Assembly: GCA_036121365.1 (NCBI GenBank) | Contig: JAZAFR010000001.1 | Location: 47,013-111,012, forward strand | Direction of reading: 5' to 3' | DNA: 64,000 bases | Source: UBA7916 sp036121365 | GTDB lineage: Bacteria > Pseudomonadota > Gammaproteobacteria > Comchoanobacterales > Comchoanobacteraceae | In this document: positions 1 through 8,625 of the stretch, piece by piece | How the letters are laid out: each line of letters starts with the position of its first letter | How positions within the stretch are numbered: position 1 is the first letter of the stretch | The notes under the pieces: model-generated | What the model saw: only the letters and a program-made list of their open reading frames with translations | Database searches by the model: none | Told to the model about the DNA's origin: nothing | Made by a program: the position numbers and the translations under genes

Positions 1-14
1 GACATGCAACTCTA

Positions 15-1460
15 TCAACCCACGCTGCCTTCAAGCGTTATCTCTAACAAAGCCTGCGCCTCAACAGCAAACTCCATAGGCAATTGCTGCAATACCTGTT
101 TACAGAATCCATTCACAATGAGCGACACTGCAGCTTCTGGATCCAGCCCTCTGCTTTGACAATAAAACTGCATATCTGCACTGATTTTAGAAGTGCAGGC
201 CTCATGCTCAATCTTTGATTCCTGATTTCTGCAGTCGACTCTTGGAAATGTATGCGCTGAACATTCTGACCCAATGAGCAACGAATCGCATTGTGTGTGA
301 TTGATGGCTCCTGCTGCCCCTGGAAGCACTTTAACTAGGCCTCGATAGGTATTTTGTGACTTGCCTGCAGATACCCCTTTTGCCACAATACTACTCGATG
401 TATTTTTTCCTATGTGCACCATTTTAGTACCGGTATCCGCCTGCTGATGATTTTTTGTGATTGTTACCGAGTGGAATGAGCCTGAGCTATTATCCCCCTG
501 CAAAACTACGCTGGGATATTTCCATGTAATCGCTGAACCAGTTTCTATTTGTGTCCATGATACCTTAGCATCTTTTTTGGCCATTGCACGCTTGGTCACA
601 AAATTATAAATACCGCCTTTGCCGTTTTCATCACCAGGGTACCAGTTCTGCACAGTGGAATACTTAATCTCAGCTCCATCCAACGCAACCAGCTCAACAA
701 CAGCGGCATGCAGCTGGTTTTCATCTCGCATGGGTGCTGTACACCCTTCTAAGTAACTGACATGACTGCCTTCATCTGCAATGATTAATGTGCGCTCGAA
801 TTGCCCTGTGTTAGCAGCATTTATCCTAAAATAAGTTGACAGTTCCATTGGACAACGAACTCCCTTAGGGATGTAGACAAATGATCCGTCACTGAACACA
901 GCACTGTTTAGAGCTGCATAATAATTGTCTCGATAAGGAACGACTGTGGCTAAATACTTTTCTATTAACTCTGGATGATTTTGCACCGCTTCCTGAAACG
1001 GACAGAATATAACGCCTGCATCTGCCAGTTTATCTTTGAATGTTGTGGCTACAGAAACACTGTCGAATACAGCATCAACGGCTACTCCTGACAGCATTTT
1101 TTGCTCATGCAGTGGAATCCCCAGCCTCTCATAGGTTCGCAGTAACTCTGGATCGACCTCATCTAAGCTTTTTGGGCCATCTTTGTTTGATTTTGGAGCA
1201 CTGTAATAAGATATTTTTTGGAGATCAATTTTCTCAATATTTAAATGTGCCCAGCTTGGCTCTTTCATTGTTAACCAGTGACGAAATGCTCGCAGTCTAA
1301 ATTGCAGCATAAACTCAGGCTCTTTTTTCTTTTTTGATATGGCACGAATCACTGACTCATTTAGACCTGGAGGCAAATAATCCGTTTCGATATCTGTCAC
1401 GAACCCTTGCCAATATTTTTCTGAAAGCTTGTCTTTAATTTGCCTATTTTGATCTGCCAT
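15..1460 (-). CDS. sufB: Fe-S cluster assembly scaffold protein SufB
   Basis: SufB is the scaffold subunit of the cytoplasmic SufBCD complex, which assembles Fe-S clusters and hands them to apoproteins. The 481-residue product is close to the usual length (about 480-495) and carries the family's conserved blocks: the YIPKGVRCP stretch near residue 200, SYLEGCTAP near 235, and the C-terminal RVDCRNQESKIEHEA region holding the conserved Cys. The ATG start at 1460 is preceded by only a weak ribosome site. It is the leftmost gene and is read leftward, so sufC, sufD and sufS, if present in the usual order, would lie outside the window. No sufA or iscR-like gene is seen upstream. The family call is secure. 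Confidence 0.96.
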   Translation of the reverse strand: MADQNRQIKDKLSEKYWQGFVTDIETDYLPPGLNESVIRAISKKKKEPEFMLQFRLRAFRHWLTMKEPSWAHLNIEKIDLQKISYYSAPKSNKDGPKSLDEVDPELLRTYERLGIPLHEQKMLSGVAVDAVFDSVSVATTFKDKLADAGVIFCPFQEAVQNHPELIEKYLATVVPYRDNYYAALNSAVFSDGSFVYIPKGVRCPMELSTYFRINAANTGQFERTLIIADEGSHVSYLEGCTAPMRDENQLHAAVVELVALDGAEIKYSTVQNWYPGDENGKGGIYNFVTKRAMAKKDAKVSWTQIETGSAITWKYPSVVLQGDNSSGSFHSVTITKNHQQADTGTKMVHIGKNTSSSIVAKGVSAGKSQNTYRGLVKVLPGAAGAINHTQCDSLLIGSECSAHTFPRVDCRNQESKIEHEACTSKISADMQFYCQSRGLDPEAAVSLIVNGFCKQVLQQLPMEFAVEAQALLEITLEGSVG

Positions 1461-1762
1461 TATTTTAACGCAAGATGCCTGTAAATTGAGACGTGATTAT
1501 TACATTTTTTGACCTCCAAGTCTAGTGCCTTTCATTTTATTACTTCTTTTAATTGCAACTAAAACAATCTGCTACCTGAATATAAGAAGCACTCAAAACT
1601 CCTGCCTGTTCAGTTAGTCCACACAAACATTCTATTGTATGCACATACCACCCGAAAACCATTATAATAAAAGCAACTGATACTATTACCCCAGAAACCA
1701 CTGCTCCACCCGCAAGATTTACCAAAAAAATCCGTAAATCCTCAATCTTATTACACTATCTC
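1461..1762. other. AT-rich intergenic region, no gene seen
   Basis: This spacer lies between the divergently read sufB and the gene at 1839. No open frame with a ribosome site and no convincing hairpin was seen. The promoter of the rightward gene follows at 1763. Confidence 0.5.
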
Positions 1763-1791
1763 TTGCACATTCCTCCTGAATCTGATACTAT
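1763..1791 (+). promoter_or_regulatory. Sigma-70-like promoter for the gene at 1839
   Basis: TTGCAC (1763-1768) and TACTAT (1786-1791) are separated by 17 bases. Transcription would start near 1798, about 40 bases before the ATG. Read by eye only. Confidence 0.45.
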
Positions 1792-1838
1792 GCGTCAGGA
1801 CTTTTAAGACACTCTTAATAACTAGGCATCTTCTTCAT

Positions 1839-2786
1839 ATGTATTTTTTTGGCGCTGACAGCATTCTAACCGACATATTTGAAGCCTTTATTAATTTCAC
1901 CAAAGAGACATCAAAAAATAAAGGACATACATACGAACAGGCCAATCAGAGAAAATCATTATTAAACGACCTCTGGAATCTGACAATATCGGGCATAGGA
2001 ATGCTAGCCATCTTGGTTATCAATGAACTACTGAAAAAATCTTTAATACAACAATCATTCTCAATTTTCATAGAATCACTCGCTCAAAATGCAGCCCTCC
2101 TGTTCATATTATGCCCACCCCCCATTAAGGCCATCATCATTATGACAGCCATATTCATCTATCGTGAACCGATAGGAGCAATCTTCTATTCAGTTATAGC
2201 AAGATTTAAATCCTATTTTAATGAAACGCAAGAGAATACGCTGGATCACAATACTCCTGCTTTCATACAATCAGACCGCCTTCAACCAACAAAACCTCAC
2301 GAAACAGAACACAAGATAACACACCCCCAACAATACCTGAAGATAAAAGAAGAGGTTGAGAGCATTGCTAGCACCATCTCAAAAAACGTCATAGAAACAC
2401 TCCTATTGAACGAAAGCCTGCCCGAAATCCCGCCGGAAGAGAACGTCAAAGATACAATCGCCTGGGCAAATAGGCTTATTCAAGACGAACAAAAAACCCC
2501 GACAGACAAAACTGCAAGCACAATATACGAACAAGCAAAACTCATTGATGGGATCACTGACCTTGAATCTCGAGGCAGCTTGCTTAAAGCAACACTTTAC
2601 ACCTCAATGCTTGAGCACCCCTCCATTAAAGCATTGAATAGAACGGAAGATGACGTCTATCGAGCAACATACCAAGCACTACTACAAATAAACAAAACAA
2701 TACGAATCATCACATCAAAGCCCCCAGCAGAGAACACACAGGAAGAGACCAAAAAGACAACCAGCCCAAAGAAACAACCTATTTGA
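1839..2786 (+). CDS. Hypothetical membrane-anchored protein
   Basis: A 315-residue protein I do not recognise. It has a short polar N-terminus, two to three hydrophobic segments (about residues 48-66, 84-108 and 108-121, the middle one containing a PPP kink), then a long hydrophilic, probably cytoplasmic C-terminal half rich in Thr, Glu and Lys. No catalytic motif is visible. It stands alone between divergent sufB and rpsT, with its own promoter-like sequence at 1763-1791. The last ~20 residues are Lys/Thr-rich. It could be a lineage-specific membrane protein or a secreted effector; the sequence does not decide. Confidence 0.7.
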   Translation: MYFFGADSILTDIFEAFINFTKETSKNKGHTYEQANQRKSLLNDLWNLTISGIGMLAILVINELLKKSLIQQSFSIFIESLAQNAALLFILCPPPIKAIIIMTAIFIYREPIGAIFYSVIARFKSYFNETQENTLDHNTPAFIQSDRLQPTKPHETEHKITHPQQYLKIKEEVESIASTISKNVIETLLLNESLPEIPPEENVKDTIAWANRLIQDEQKTPTDKTASTIYEQAKLIDGITDLESRGSLLKATLYTSMLEHPSIKALNRTEDDVYRATYQALLQINKTIRIITSKPPAENTQEETKKTTSPKKQPI

Positions 2787-2806
2787 AATTTAAAACCAAT
2801 TCTAAC

Positions 2807-2835
2807 TTGATTTAAGAAAATATGTGAGATATAAT
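2807..2835 (+). promoter_or_regulatory. rpsT promoter
   Basis: TTGATT (2807-2812), a 17-base spacer and a perfect TATAAT (2830-2835) lie just upstream of rpsT, with a start point expected near 2842. The leader is therefore very short. Confidence 0.65.
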
Positions 2836-2857
2836 TGCAGGCTAACAGGAGATATAT

Positions 2858-3124
2858 ATGGCAAATACAAATCAAGCAAAAAAACGTGCCCGTCAAGCAG
2901 AAAGCAGGCGAGCCCAAAATAGCAGCCAAAAGTCAGCGCTACGTAAAGAGATTAAAAAGTTCAGATCTCAACTTTCATCAAAAACAGAGCGTTCTGAGCT
3001 CAGCACTGTGCAAAGCCACGTTTCTAGAGCAGCACAAAAAGGACTCATACCTAAAAATGCAGCCAGAAGACTGATCAGCAGACTCAATAACGCATCAAAG
3101 CAAGCTGCCAACTCATCTAAGTAA
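2858..3124 (+). CDS. rpsT: 30S ribosomal protein S20
   Basis: S20 binds 16S rRNA early in small-subunit assembly. The 88-residue product matches family length and begins MANTNQAKKRARQAE, the typical basic N-terminal helix, followed by the conserved GLIPKNAARRLISRLN stretch. An AGGAGA ribosome site lies 7 bases before the ATG. It is monocistronic as usual, with a promoter immediately upstream and a hairpin terminator immediately downstream, and is convergent with obgE. Confidence 0.97.
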   Translation: MANTNQAKKRARQAESRRAQNSSQKSALRKEIKKFRSQLSSKTERSELSTVQSHVSRAAQKGLIPKNAARRLISRLNNASKQAANSSK

Positions 3125-3143
3125 CCCGAAGAATACACACTAC

Positions 3144-3180
3144 ATGCCATTGACACAAAGTTAATGGCATTATTGCTTTT
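3144..3180 (+). terminator. Terminator of rpsT
   Basis: ATGCCATT (3144-3151) pairs with AATGGCAT (3163-3170) around an 11-base loop, followed by a T-rich run to 3180. It lies 20 bases past the rpsT stop. Confidence 0.6.
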
Positions 3181-3311
3181 ACCTTATTACAAATATAGAT
3201 CAAGGCAGGCCACCAAAACACCACACCAACAATTCTTGCCATATTTGCACTTCAAGCAGAGCCCATTACTCAATGAAGCAAACAAAAAAAACAAGAAAAA
3301 TTTTCTTTCTC

Positions 3312-4349
3312 TTAAAAACCCTCGCTCAATCCCAACTCATCTACAACCAAACGCCTCAAAACATCTAACCCTTGCTTTTGTTGCGATGATATCCCAACCA
3401 CAGCTACATCCTTCTGATTGAAAATATTTTTCTCCTTCATTTCACTCTCAATGCTTTTCAGCAAATCCCTACCTTCACTCTCAGTCATGCAATCCAGCTT
3501 TGTAATGACAATGATTTGCCTTTTCTCAACACACTCTCTGCCATACTCTCTCAACTCGCCTTGAATCTCTTCAATACTTTCCAATACACTTTTCTCCGGA
3601 TTCACAGGATCAACACAGTGCAGCAATATTTTACAGCGAGATATGTGCTTCAAAAACCTCAAACCCAAGCCATGACCATGCGACGCCCCTTTGATCAACC
3701 CCGGAATGTCCGCCATAACAAACTGACTATAAGAACCAACCTCAACAATACCAAGATATGGACGCAATGTGGTAAACGGATAATCAGCCACCTTGGGCGT
3801 TGCATGTGACAACACCCTGATTAAACTTGACTTCCCTGCATTTGGCAGACCCACCAGACCCACATCTGCAAGCAACTTTAACTCCAATCTTAAATCTAGA
3901 ATCTCACCAGGCTCACCATCTCCCGTTTGCCTAGGAGCACGATTTGTACTTGACTTATAGCGCGCATTTCCCGCACCTCCACGCCCTCCTTTGCACACCA
4001 AATATTCCTGACCTGCCTGCGTTAAATCACAAAGAGCAAGTGGCTCGTTTTCTACATACACAACAGTACCAACTGGCACCGGGATAACCACATCCTCTCC
4101 GGCTTTGCCATGCTTATTTTGACCACTTCCATTCTTACCTCTCTCTGCCTGAATGGACTTCTTATATCTAAAATCACTCAGGGTTGAACATCGATCGCAC
4201 ACCTTAAAAATAACTGAGCCACCTCTGCCACCATCACCGCCATCTGGACCGCCTCTGGGAATGAATTTCTCACGCCTAAAGCTCAGGCAACCATTGCCTC
4301 CATCCCCAGCTCGTACAGTGATTCTTACCTCATCGATGAATGATGTCAT
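3312..4349 (-). CDS. obgE: GTPase ObgE (Obg/CgtA)
   Basis: ObgE is a ribosome-associated GTPase acting in 50S assembly and stress control. The 345-residue protein shows the glycine-rich Obg fold at the N-terminus (GDGGNG, GGPDGGDGGRGGSV within the first 45 residues) and then a G domain with the P-loop GLPNAGKSS near residue 166, DIPG near 213 and TKLD near 286. It follows rpmA on the same strand, 156 bases after it, with a terminator between, so it may have its own promoter. The rplU-rpmA-obgE order opposite ispB is classic gammaproteobacterial synteny. Confidence 0.97.
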   Translation of the reverse strand: MTSFIDEVRITVRAGDGGNGCLSFRREKFIPRGGPDGGDGGRGGSVIFKVCDRCSTLSDFRYKKSIQAERGKNGSGQNKHGKAGEDVVIPVPVGTVVYVENEPLALCDLTQAGQEYLVCKGGRGGAGNARYKSSTNRAPRQTGDGEPGEILDLRLELKLLADVGLVGLPNAGKSSLIRVLSHATPKVADYPFTTLRPYLGIVEVGSYSQFVMADIPGLIKGASHGHGLGLRFLKHISRCKILLHCVDPVNPEKSVLESIEEIQGELREYGRECVEKRQIIVITKLDCMTESEGRDLLKSIESEMKEKNIFNQKDVAVVGISSQQKQGLDVLRRLVVDELGLSEGF

Positions 4350-4440
4350 TTTTGCCCCCTCTACTTTACATTTTTAATCGTCACAATAGCCATACAACTA
4401 ACCTGACTCCAAACTGCAATCATTTACTCCTTCTCAATAC

Positions 4441-4462
4441 AAAACAGACCCTAACGGGTCTG
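4441..4462 (-). terminator. Terminator after rplU-rpmA
   Basis: Read leftward, a 7-base GC-rich stem (CAGACCC/GGGTCTG, 4445-4451 with 4456-4462) with a 4-base loop is followed directly by TTTT. It lies 43 bases past the rpmA stop and partly separates rplU-rpmA from obgE. Confidence 0.7.
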
Positions 4463-4505
4463 CTTTCATCTTATTCTGACTTTAGATCTTATGTGTGTGC
4501 GTTCA

Positions 4506-4769
4506 TTACGCAGCCGCTTGACTCGACTCAATAGTGACAACCACTCGACCAAACTTCTTTTTAAAGACAACTTTTCCATCGGTCAATGCAAACAACGTAT
4601 GATCTCTGCCCAAACCAACATTCTTTCCTGGCTTATAACGGGTACCCCTTTGCCTAATGATGATCGTGCCTCCTAGTACAGCCTGCCCACCAAAACGCTT
4701 AACGCCCAGACGTTTGGATTCCGAATCGCGACCATTTCGCGTACTACCACCTGCTTTTTTATGTGCCAT
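4506..4769 (-). CDS. rpmA: 50S ribosomal protein L27
   Basis: L27 reaches the peptidyl-transferase centre of the 50S subunit. The 87-residue product begins MAHKKAGGSTRNGRDSESKR and continues LGVKRFGG, the family hallmark, and ends in a basic tail. An AAGGAG ribosome site precedes the ATG, and the start lies 34 bases after the rplU stop, consistent with one transcript. Confidence 0.98.
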   Translation of the reverse strand: MAHKKAGGSTRNGRDSESKRLGVKRFGGQAVLGGTIIIRQRGTRYKPGKNVGLGRDHTLFALTDGKVVFKKKFGRVVVTIESSQAAA

Positions 4770-4803
4770 ATGTCTTCTCCTTACCTAAATTAATCTCTTG
4801 CTT

Positions 4804-5325
4804 CTATTTACCTGTTGACGTCTTCTCAGATTTTTTTGCTGCTGGCTTTTTTGCTGCCTGAGCTTTTTTTACTGGCTGCTTCTTTGCTTCAGCTGGCTTA
4901 GCTGCTGCTGTTTTTGCTTTTGCTGCAGGCTTCTTGGCTGCTGCAGTTTTTGTTTTTGCATCAGAACTGGCCTGAGGTTTTTCTTTCTTTTCTACTTTTG
5001 GCGCCTTCAATGTTTTCTCATCACCAATTGCCAATACTTCAAGTCGCGTATATGCCTGTCTATGACCTTGACGCTTCATGTGATGCTTTCTTCTTTTAAA
5101 CTTGATGATATTGAGTTTTTCACCACGTCCGTGCTCGATCACTCGCACCAATACAGCCTTGCCTTCTACATAAGGCGTGCCGACATGCAACTTATCATCT
5201 TGACACATCAATACGCTTCCAAGCTTCAATTCTTTTCCAACTTCATCGGTTATTTTTTCCAGATTGAATTTCAATCCAGGCTTTAAGTGGTATTGTTTTC
5301 CGCTGTGGGCAATGATCGCATACAT
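4804..5325 (-). CDS. rplU: 50S ribosomal protein L21 with a Lys/Ala-rich tail
   Basis: L21 binds 23S rRNA with L20. Residues 1 to about 103 are a normal L21 (MYAIIAHSGKQYHL, the basic KFKRRKHHMKRQGHRQAYT block, then the LEVLAI end). About 70 further residues follow, made almost wholly of Lys, Ala, Pro and Thr with motifs such as KKPAAKAKTAAAKPA, resembling histone H1-like or AlgP-like tails. The usual bacterial L21 is about 103 residues. The tail is continuous in frame and ends in TAG 34 bases before rpmA, so it is not an obvious assembly error. A promoter is visible at 5358-5386 and an AAGGAAA ribosome site precedes the ATG. Confidence 0.96.
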   Translation of the reverse strand: MYAIIAHSGKQYHLKPGLKFNLEKITDEVGKELKLGSVLMCQDDKLHVGTPYVEGKAVLVRVIEHGRGEKLNIIKFKRRKHHMKRQGHRQAYTRLEVLAIGDEKTLKAPKVEKKEKPQASSDAKTKTAAAKKPAAKAKTAAAKPAEAKKQPVKKAQAAKKPAAKKSEKTSTGK

Positions 5326-5357
5326 CTTTACGTTTCCTTTACTGTAAATTTTTGTTC

Positions 5358-5386
5358 ATTTTACACCATAAATTCCATTAAAACAA
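5358..5386 (-). promoter_or_regulatory. rplU-rpmA promoter
   Basis: On the minus strand TTGTTT (5386-5381) and TAAAAT (5363-5358) are separated by 17 bases, upstream of rplU. Confidence 0.55.
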
Positions 5387-5487
5387 GCTCTATGTTGGAA
5401 TATCTGTACACAATCACTAACCACACCACTGAACACAGATAAATCTGTTAATTTTCAACACCCTAATTTGTTTTATGACTACCCCCC

Positions 5488-5517
5488 TTGGTCATTATAC
5501 TTTTTTTCCTATATAAT
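5488..5517 (+). promoter_or_regulatory. ispB promoter
   Basis: TTGGTC (5488-5493), an 18-base spacer and a perfect TATAAT (5512-5517). The predicted start point near 5524 lies downstream of the TTG at 5488 that opens the reading frame, which argues that translation starts later, at 5569. Confidence 0.6.
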
Positions 5518-5568
5518 GCTCTAGAATTTAGCAAGGAGGGCGACGATTTAGGCGCCAAATGGAACACA

Positions 5569-6540
5569 GTGAGCATTGAAATTTCTAAAATACAAAACGT
5601 CGTCTCTAACGAACTGCAACTTCTAGAACGCATCATTGCAAAATCAAATCAAAGCGAGATATCGCTTGCCAATAGTGTTTGTCAACATCTGATTCAATCA
5701 CAAGGCAAGAGAATCCGGCCCATGGTGCTTATTTTATCTGCGCTAGCATCTGGCTACAAAAGTCATGAGAACTTACACCTTGATTTGGCATGCATCATTG
5801 AATTCATCCATACAGCCACACTACTGCATGATGATGTCATAGACAACAGCGACCAGCGCCGACATCAACCAACTGCTCATGTGTTGTGGGGCAATACAGC
5901 CAGCATCCTTTCAGGTGACCTCCTTTATGCCAAGGCTTTTCGTAAGATTGCAGAGATTAAAAGTCCTGCAATATTGCAAGTCCTTGCTGAAGCCACTGAG
6001 AAAATTGTTGAGGGGGAATTGGAACACCTGCAGTGTAAAAGAAAAATCACCACTTCAAAACTTACCTATCTTAATGTCATTAGCGCTAAAACTGCCAAGC
6101 TCTTTTCGGTGGCCACACATCTCGGGTGCATGATCAATACCAATATTGACTGTATAGACTCCATGGCAGAGTATGGGCACCACTTGGGTATTATATTTCA
6201 GATCATGGATGACATTCTGGATATTGAATCTCCAAATGCACTTGGAAAGCCAAAAGGGCAAGATGTGCTCGAAGGCAAACCCACCCTGCCTTTGATTCTG
6301 GCTTATGAACACGCGTCCCCTGAAGACAAACAGACCATTGAGACATTGTTTCTTGATGAAAAAACCACCATTGAGGATTTAGCACCTTATATTGAAAAAA
6401 CCAATGCCATTGCACTTGCCAAACAAGAAGCTCGCACCGCGTGTAATCTTGCAAAAGACTGCCTTAAAGTCCTACCTGACTCCGAGTATAAAAACGCCTT
6501 GTCTGATCTGGTTGATTTTGCCTATTCTAGGAATCACTGA
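5569..6540 (+). CDS. ispB: Octaprenyl diphosphate synthase (polyprenyl synthetase) IspB
   Basis: IspB extends farnesyl diphosphate with isopentenyl diphosphate to make the ubiquinone/menaquinone side chain. Both aspartate-rich motifs are present, LLHDDVIDNSDQRR and MDDILDI, plus GKRIRPM and the EGKPTLPL motif. The frame is open from a TTG at 5488, but a promoter overlaps that region and a GTG at 5569 gives 323 residues starting MSIEISKIQN, the E. coli IspB length and N-terminal pattern. An AAGGAGG at 5533-5539 is rather far from this GTG, so the start is not certain. Divergent from rplU as in other gammaproteobacteria. Chain length cannot be read from the sequence. Confidence 0.93.
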   Translation: MSIEISKIQNVVSNELQLLERIIAKSNQSEISLANSVCQHLIQSQGKRIRPMVLILSALASGYKSHENLHLDLACIIEFIHTATLLHDDVIDNSDQRRHQPTAHVLWGNTASILSGDLLYAKAFRKIAEIKSPAILQVLAEATEKIVEGELEHLQCKRKITTSKLTYLNVISAKTAKLFSVATHLGCMINTNIDCIDSMAEYGHHLGIIFQIMDDILDIESPNALGKPKGQDVLEGKPTLPLILAYEHASPEDKQTIETLFLDEKTTIEDLAPYIEKTNAIALAKQEARTACNLAKDCLKVLPDSEYKNALSDLVDFAYSRNH

Positions 6541-6802
6541 CGGAAATAAAAGATCTGATTTTACATTATAAACCTACTTTACAATCGATCTTAGTCAAAC
6601 AGACACACGTTTGGCTTTTCTTGTTTCATAAACTGGTTGTTTTTCGATTTTTTATACACCTTTGCATGCGTTTAAAGATAACGATTTTCCATATCACTGA
6701 CATAAAATTACTTTCTATGCTTGTCTTTTATTATCTTTTTGTTATGAGATTCAGGAACTTTTTTGCTAACACAATATATTTTCGCACCCCTACCTACATA
6801 AC
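6541..6802. other. AT-rich intergenic region
   Basis: No supported gene. A short hydrophobic open frame at 6621-6806 has no ribosome site and biased, repetitive composition, and was not accepted. Confidence 0.5.
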
Positions 6803-6831
6803 TTGACTCAAGACAACAATTCCAGCATAAT
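6803..6831 (+). promoter_or_regulatory. Promoter of the gene at 6860
   Basis: TTGACT (6803-6808), 17-base spacer, CATAAT (6826-6831); the ATG follows 28 bases later. Confidence 0.55.
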
Positions 6832-6859
6832 GTGATGCAGTTAATTTAATGGAAAAACA

Positions 6860-7537
6860 ATGAATAACAAAAGTGATTCAACTTACTCAAGTTACTTAAC
6901 TTATTTTTCAGACAGTCTCTGTCCTAGACAGACTAGTCAGCCTGAAGCGCAGCTGCCTGAAGCGCAGATCATAGGTCGCATTTGTAATATTTTCAAAGTG
7001 CTTGACTCTGCCCGAAACCTAGATCAAGTTCAGCCATGGCAAACGGCAAAAGAGCGAATAGTAGAATTATTGCTTGCCAACGGACGCTATGTTGTAAATA
7101 AAGATTTACCCTCTATTGACTACTCATCTTACACGATTAGAGACCTGGCAAGACATATGCAAGCTATCGAGCTGGATGATACTCCATCTACAACGCTGTG
7201 CCAGTCACTTTTTCCATGTTTTGACTGTTCTGAACCGATGCCTAAACCGCAATTACACAGATATACAGCGCTAGGGACACGCGTTGATCGTACGGGAACC
7301 CCCCTGGCCTTGACCATGCTGGCACTCGAGAAGTTTACACGAGATTGGATCAGCAAAGAACCATTAAAAATACAGACCTCTCCGATGATTAGAGAACCTG
7401 AACCCATTTTATCAGACAGTGTTAGGCCTGAGCAGAAAAACTCCAGAATCGTCACTCTACAACCGAATAAGTTGCAAGACAATATCCCGTTGCAAGAAGG
7501 CTCTCCTTCCTCTGCAGCCGAACATCCATCTATTTAG
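6860..7537 (+). CDS. Hypothetical protein, paralogue of the next gene
   Basis: A 225-residue soluble protein not recognised as any family. Residues about 36-118 and 147-160 align with the protein at 7912: an I..ICxxF start, a run ending in RY, YT..DLA, an E(L)..DD segment, and a strongly kept GTPLALTMLALEKF motif matching GSPLTFAMRALEKY in the paralogue. The middle has a Cys-rich CFDCSEP patch. The last 60 residues are Pro/Ser-rich and absent from the paralogue. It has its own promoter (6803) and terminator (7554). No signal peptide or membrane segment is seen. Function unknown. Confidence 0.75.
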   Translation: MNNKSDSTYSSYLTYFSDSLCPRQTSQPEAQLPEAQIIGRICNIFKVLDSARNLDQVQPWQTAKERIVELLLANGRYVVNKDLPSIDYSSYTIRDLARHMQAIELDDTPSTTLCQSLFPCFDCSEPMPKPQLHRYTALGTRVDRTGTPLALTMLALEKFTRDWISKEPLKIQTSPMIREPEPILSDSVRPEQKNSRIVTLQPNKLQDNIPLQEGSPSSAAEHPSI

Positions 7538-7553
7538 CTCTAGATTTGTACTT

Positions 7554-7607
7554 GAATATCGCCCACTTATTCAAAGGGCGATATTCTTATCTAAAATGAT
7601 TTTTTTT
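7554..7607 (+). terminator. Terminator after the gene at 6860
   Basis: An 11-base stem, GAATATCGCCC (7554-7564) with GGGCGATATTC (7576-7586), and an 11-base loop; a run of eight Ts follows at 7600-7607, slightly detached. Confidence 0.65.
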
Positions 7608-7853
7608 GTATATGTGATCACAATGATCGATGATACCCCACTTAAAGACCTCAGATAATCTTGCTGTTGATCATCTTGTGCCCTTTGTTGTCTGCATTTA
7701 TTCCACCCTTGACCCATCCCTTGAATCCTTCTTGCCTCTCCATCGCCCTGGGCATACACCAGTTCCTGTGTCCCATTATTCCTCAATCTGATACTTTACA
7801 ACCTAACCATTCCAGGCCAGCCTTCTAACTCAATCCCTTTTATCCCTTGTCTA
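7608..7853. other. Intergenic spacer between the two paralogues
   Basis: No gene, hairpin or repeat could be supported here. The promoter of the next gene begins at 7854. Confidence 0.45.
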
Positions 7854-7882
7854 TTGACATGTCTTTATTAATCCTGTGTACT
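7854..7882 (+). promoter_or_regulatory. Promoter of the gene at 7912
   Basis: A consensus TTGACA (7854-7859), 17-base spacer and TGTACT (7877-7882), 29 bases before the ATG. Confidence 0.5.
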
Positions 7883-7911
7883 GTTATTCATTATACCCAT
7901 AGCGACACTTC

Positions 7912-8373
7912 ATGTTTACCTCTAGACCATTCCTAAGACACGACTATTCTGATGACTCTATTATTTTAGAAATCTGCACTGCATTTTCTCAATTCTTAGA
8001 AGACCCCTCCGAAAAATCCTGGTTTTTAGCGAAAAACAATGCTCTTAGCTTACTTGAAAAACAACCCCGTTATCAGTCCATCAGAACTCAGCGTGATGAC
8101 ATCAAGCACTGCAGAATAGAAGATGGCTACACACTTGACACACTGGCTCAAGAGCTACAGTACTACGAGCTTCGCGCCTTGGACGATATGACCAATAATA
8201 ACACACATTCAGAACAGACAACCCCATATGATTCATCCGCTCCTCTCTTGCGAAGACAATTGTCTATCTGGAACACGACCTCTGATTCTCACGGATCCCC
8301 TCTCACGTTTGCCATGCGCGCACTGGAAAAATATCAATTTGTAAAAAACCCCATGCAAGAGAGCCGCTTATAA
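7912..8373 (+). CDS. Hypothetical protein, paralogue of the previous gene
   Basis: A 153-residue soluble protein of unknown function. It shares with the protein at 6860 an N-terminal helical block (IILEICTAFSQF vs IIGRICNIFKVL), a YTLDTLAQELQ segment and the C-terminal GSPLTFAMRALEKY motif, and so defines a small two-member family in the window. It is shorter because it lacks the Pro/Ser tail. A TTGACA-type promoter lies directly upstream; no strong ribosome site is seen. The 250 bases after it hold only a weak CAACAAT/ATTGTTG inverted repeat near 8428-8453. Confidence 0.72.
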   Translation: MFTSRPFLRHDYSDDSIILEICTAFSQFLEDPSEKSWFLAKNNALSLLEKQPRYQSIRTQRDDIKHCRIEDGYTLDTLAQELQYYELRALDDMTNNNTHSEQTTPYDSSAPLLRRQLSIWNTTSDSHGSPLTFAMRALEKYQFVKNPMQESRL

Positions 8374-8625
8374 CCCCTCAGCGGAACTTCCATAACTTGA
8401 CCTTTCTTCAGAGCACAGAAATAGCAACAATTCCCGCATCAATCCGATTGTTGAAATTTATGGCCTTGCTCCTCCAAACCATGACCATAACCTGGCTGTA
8501 TCCTGTGTCTTTCTTAGACACTCTTTTTATGGTTTAATGTCCCATAAAAATCTGAAATACAATCATCCCCCCCAACGATAAGGCCCCTCTGGCTTGACAT
8601 TTTTGGCTCTCTGTCTTCATTATAT

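Noticed and set aside
6621..6806. Short hydrophobic open frame
   Set aside because: No ribosome site, AT-driven composition, and it overlaps the promoter of the next gene.
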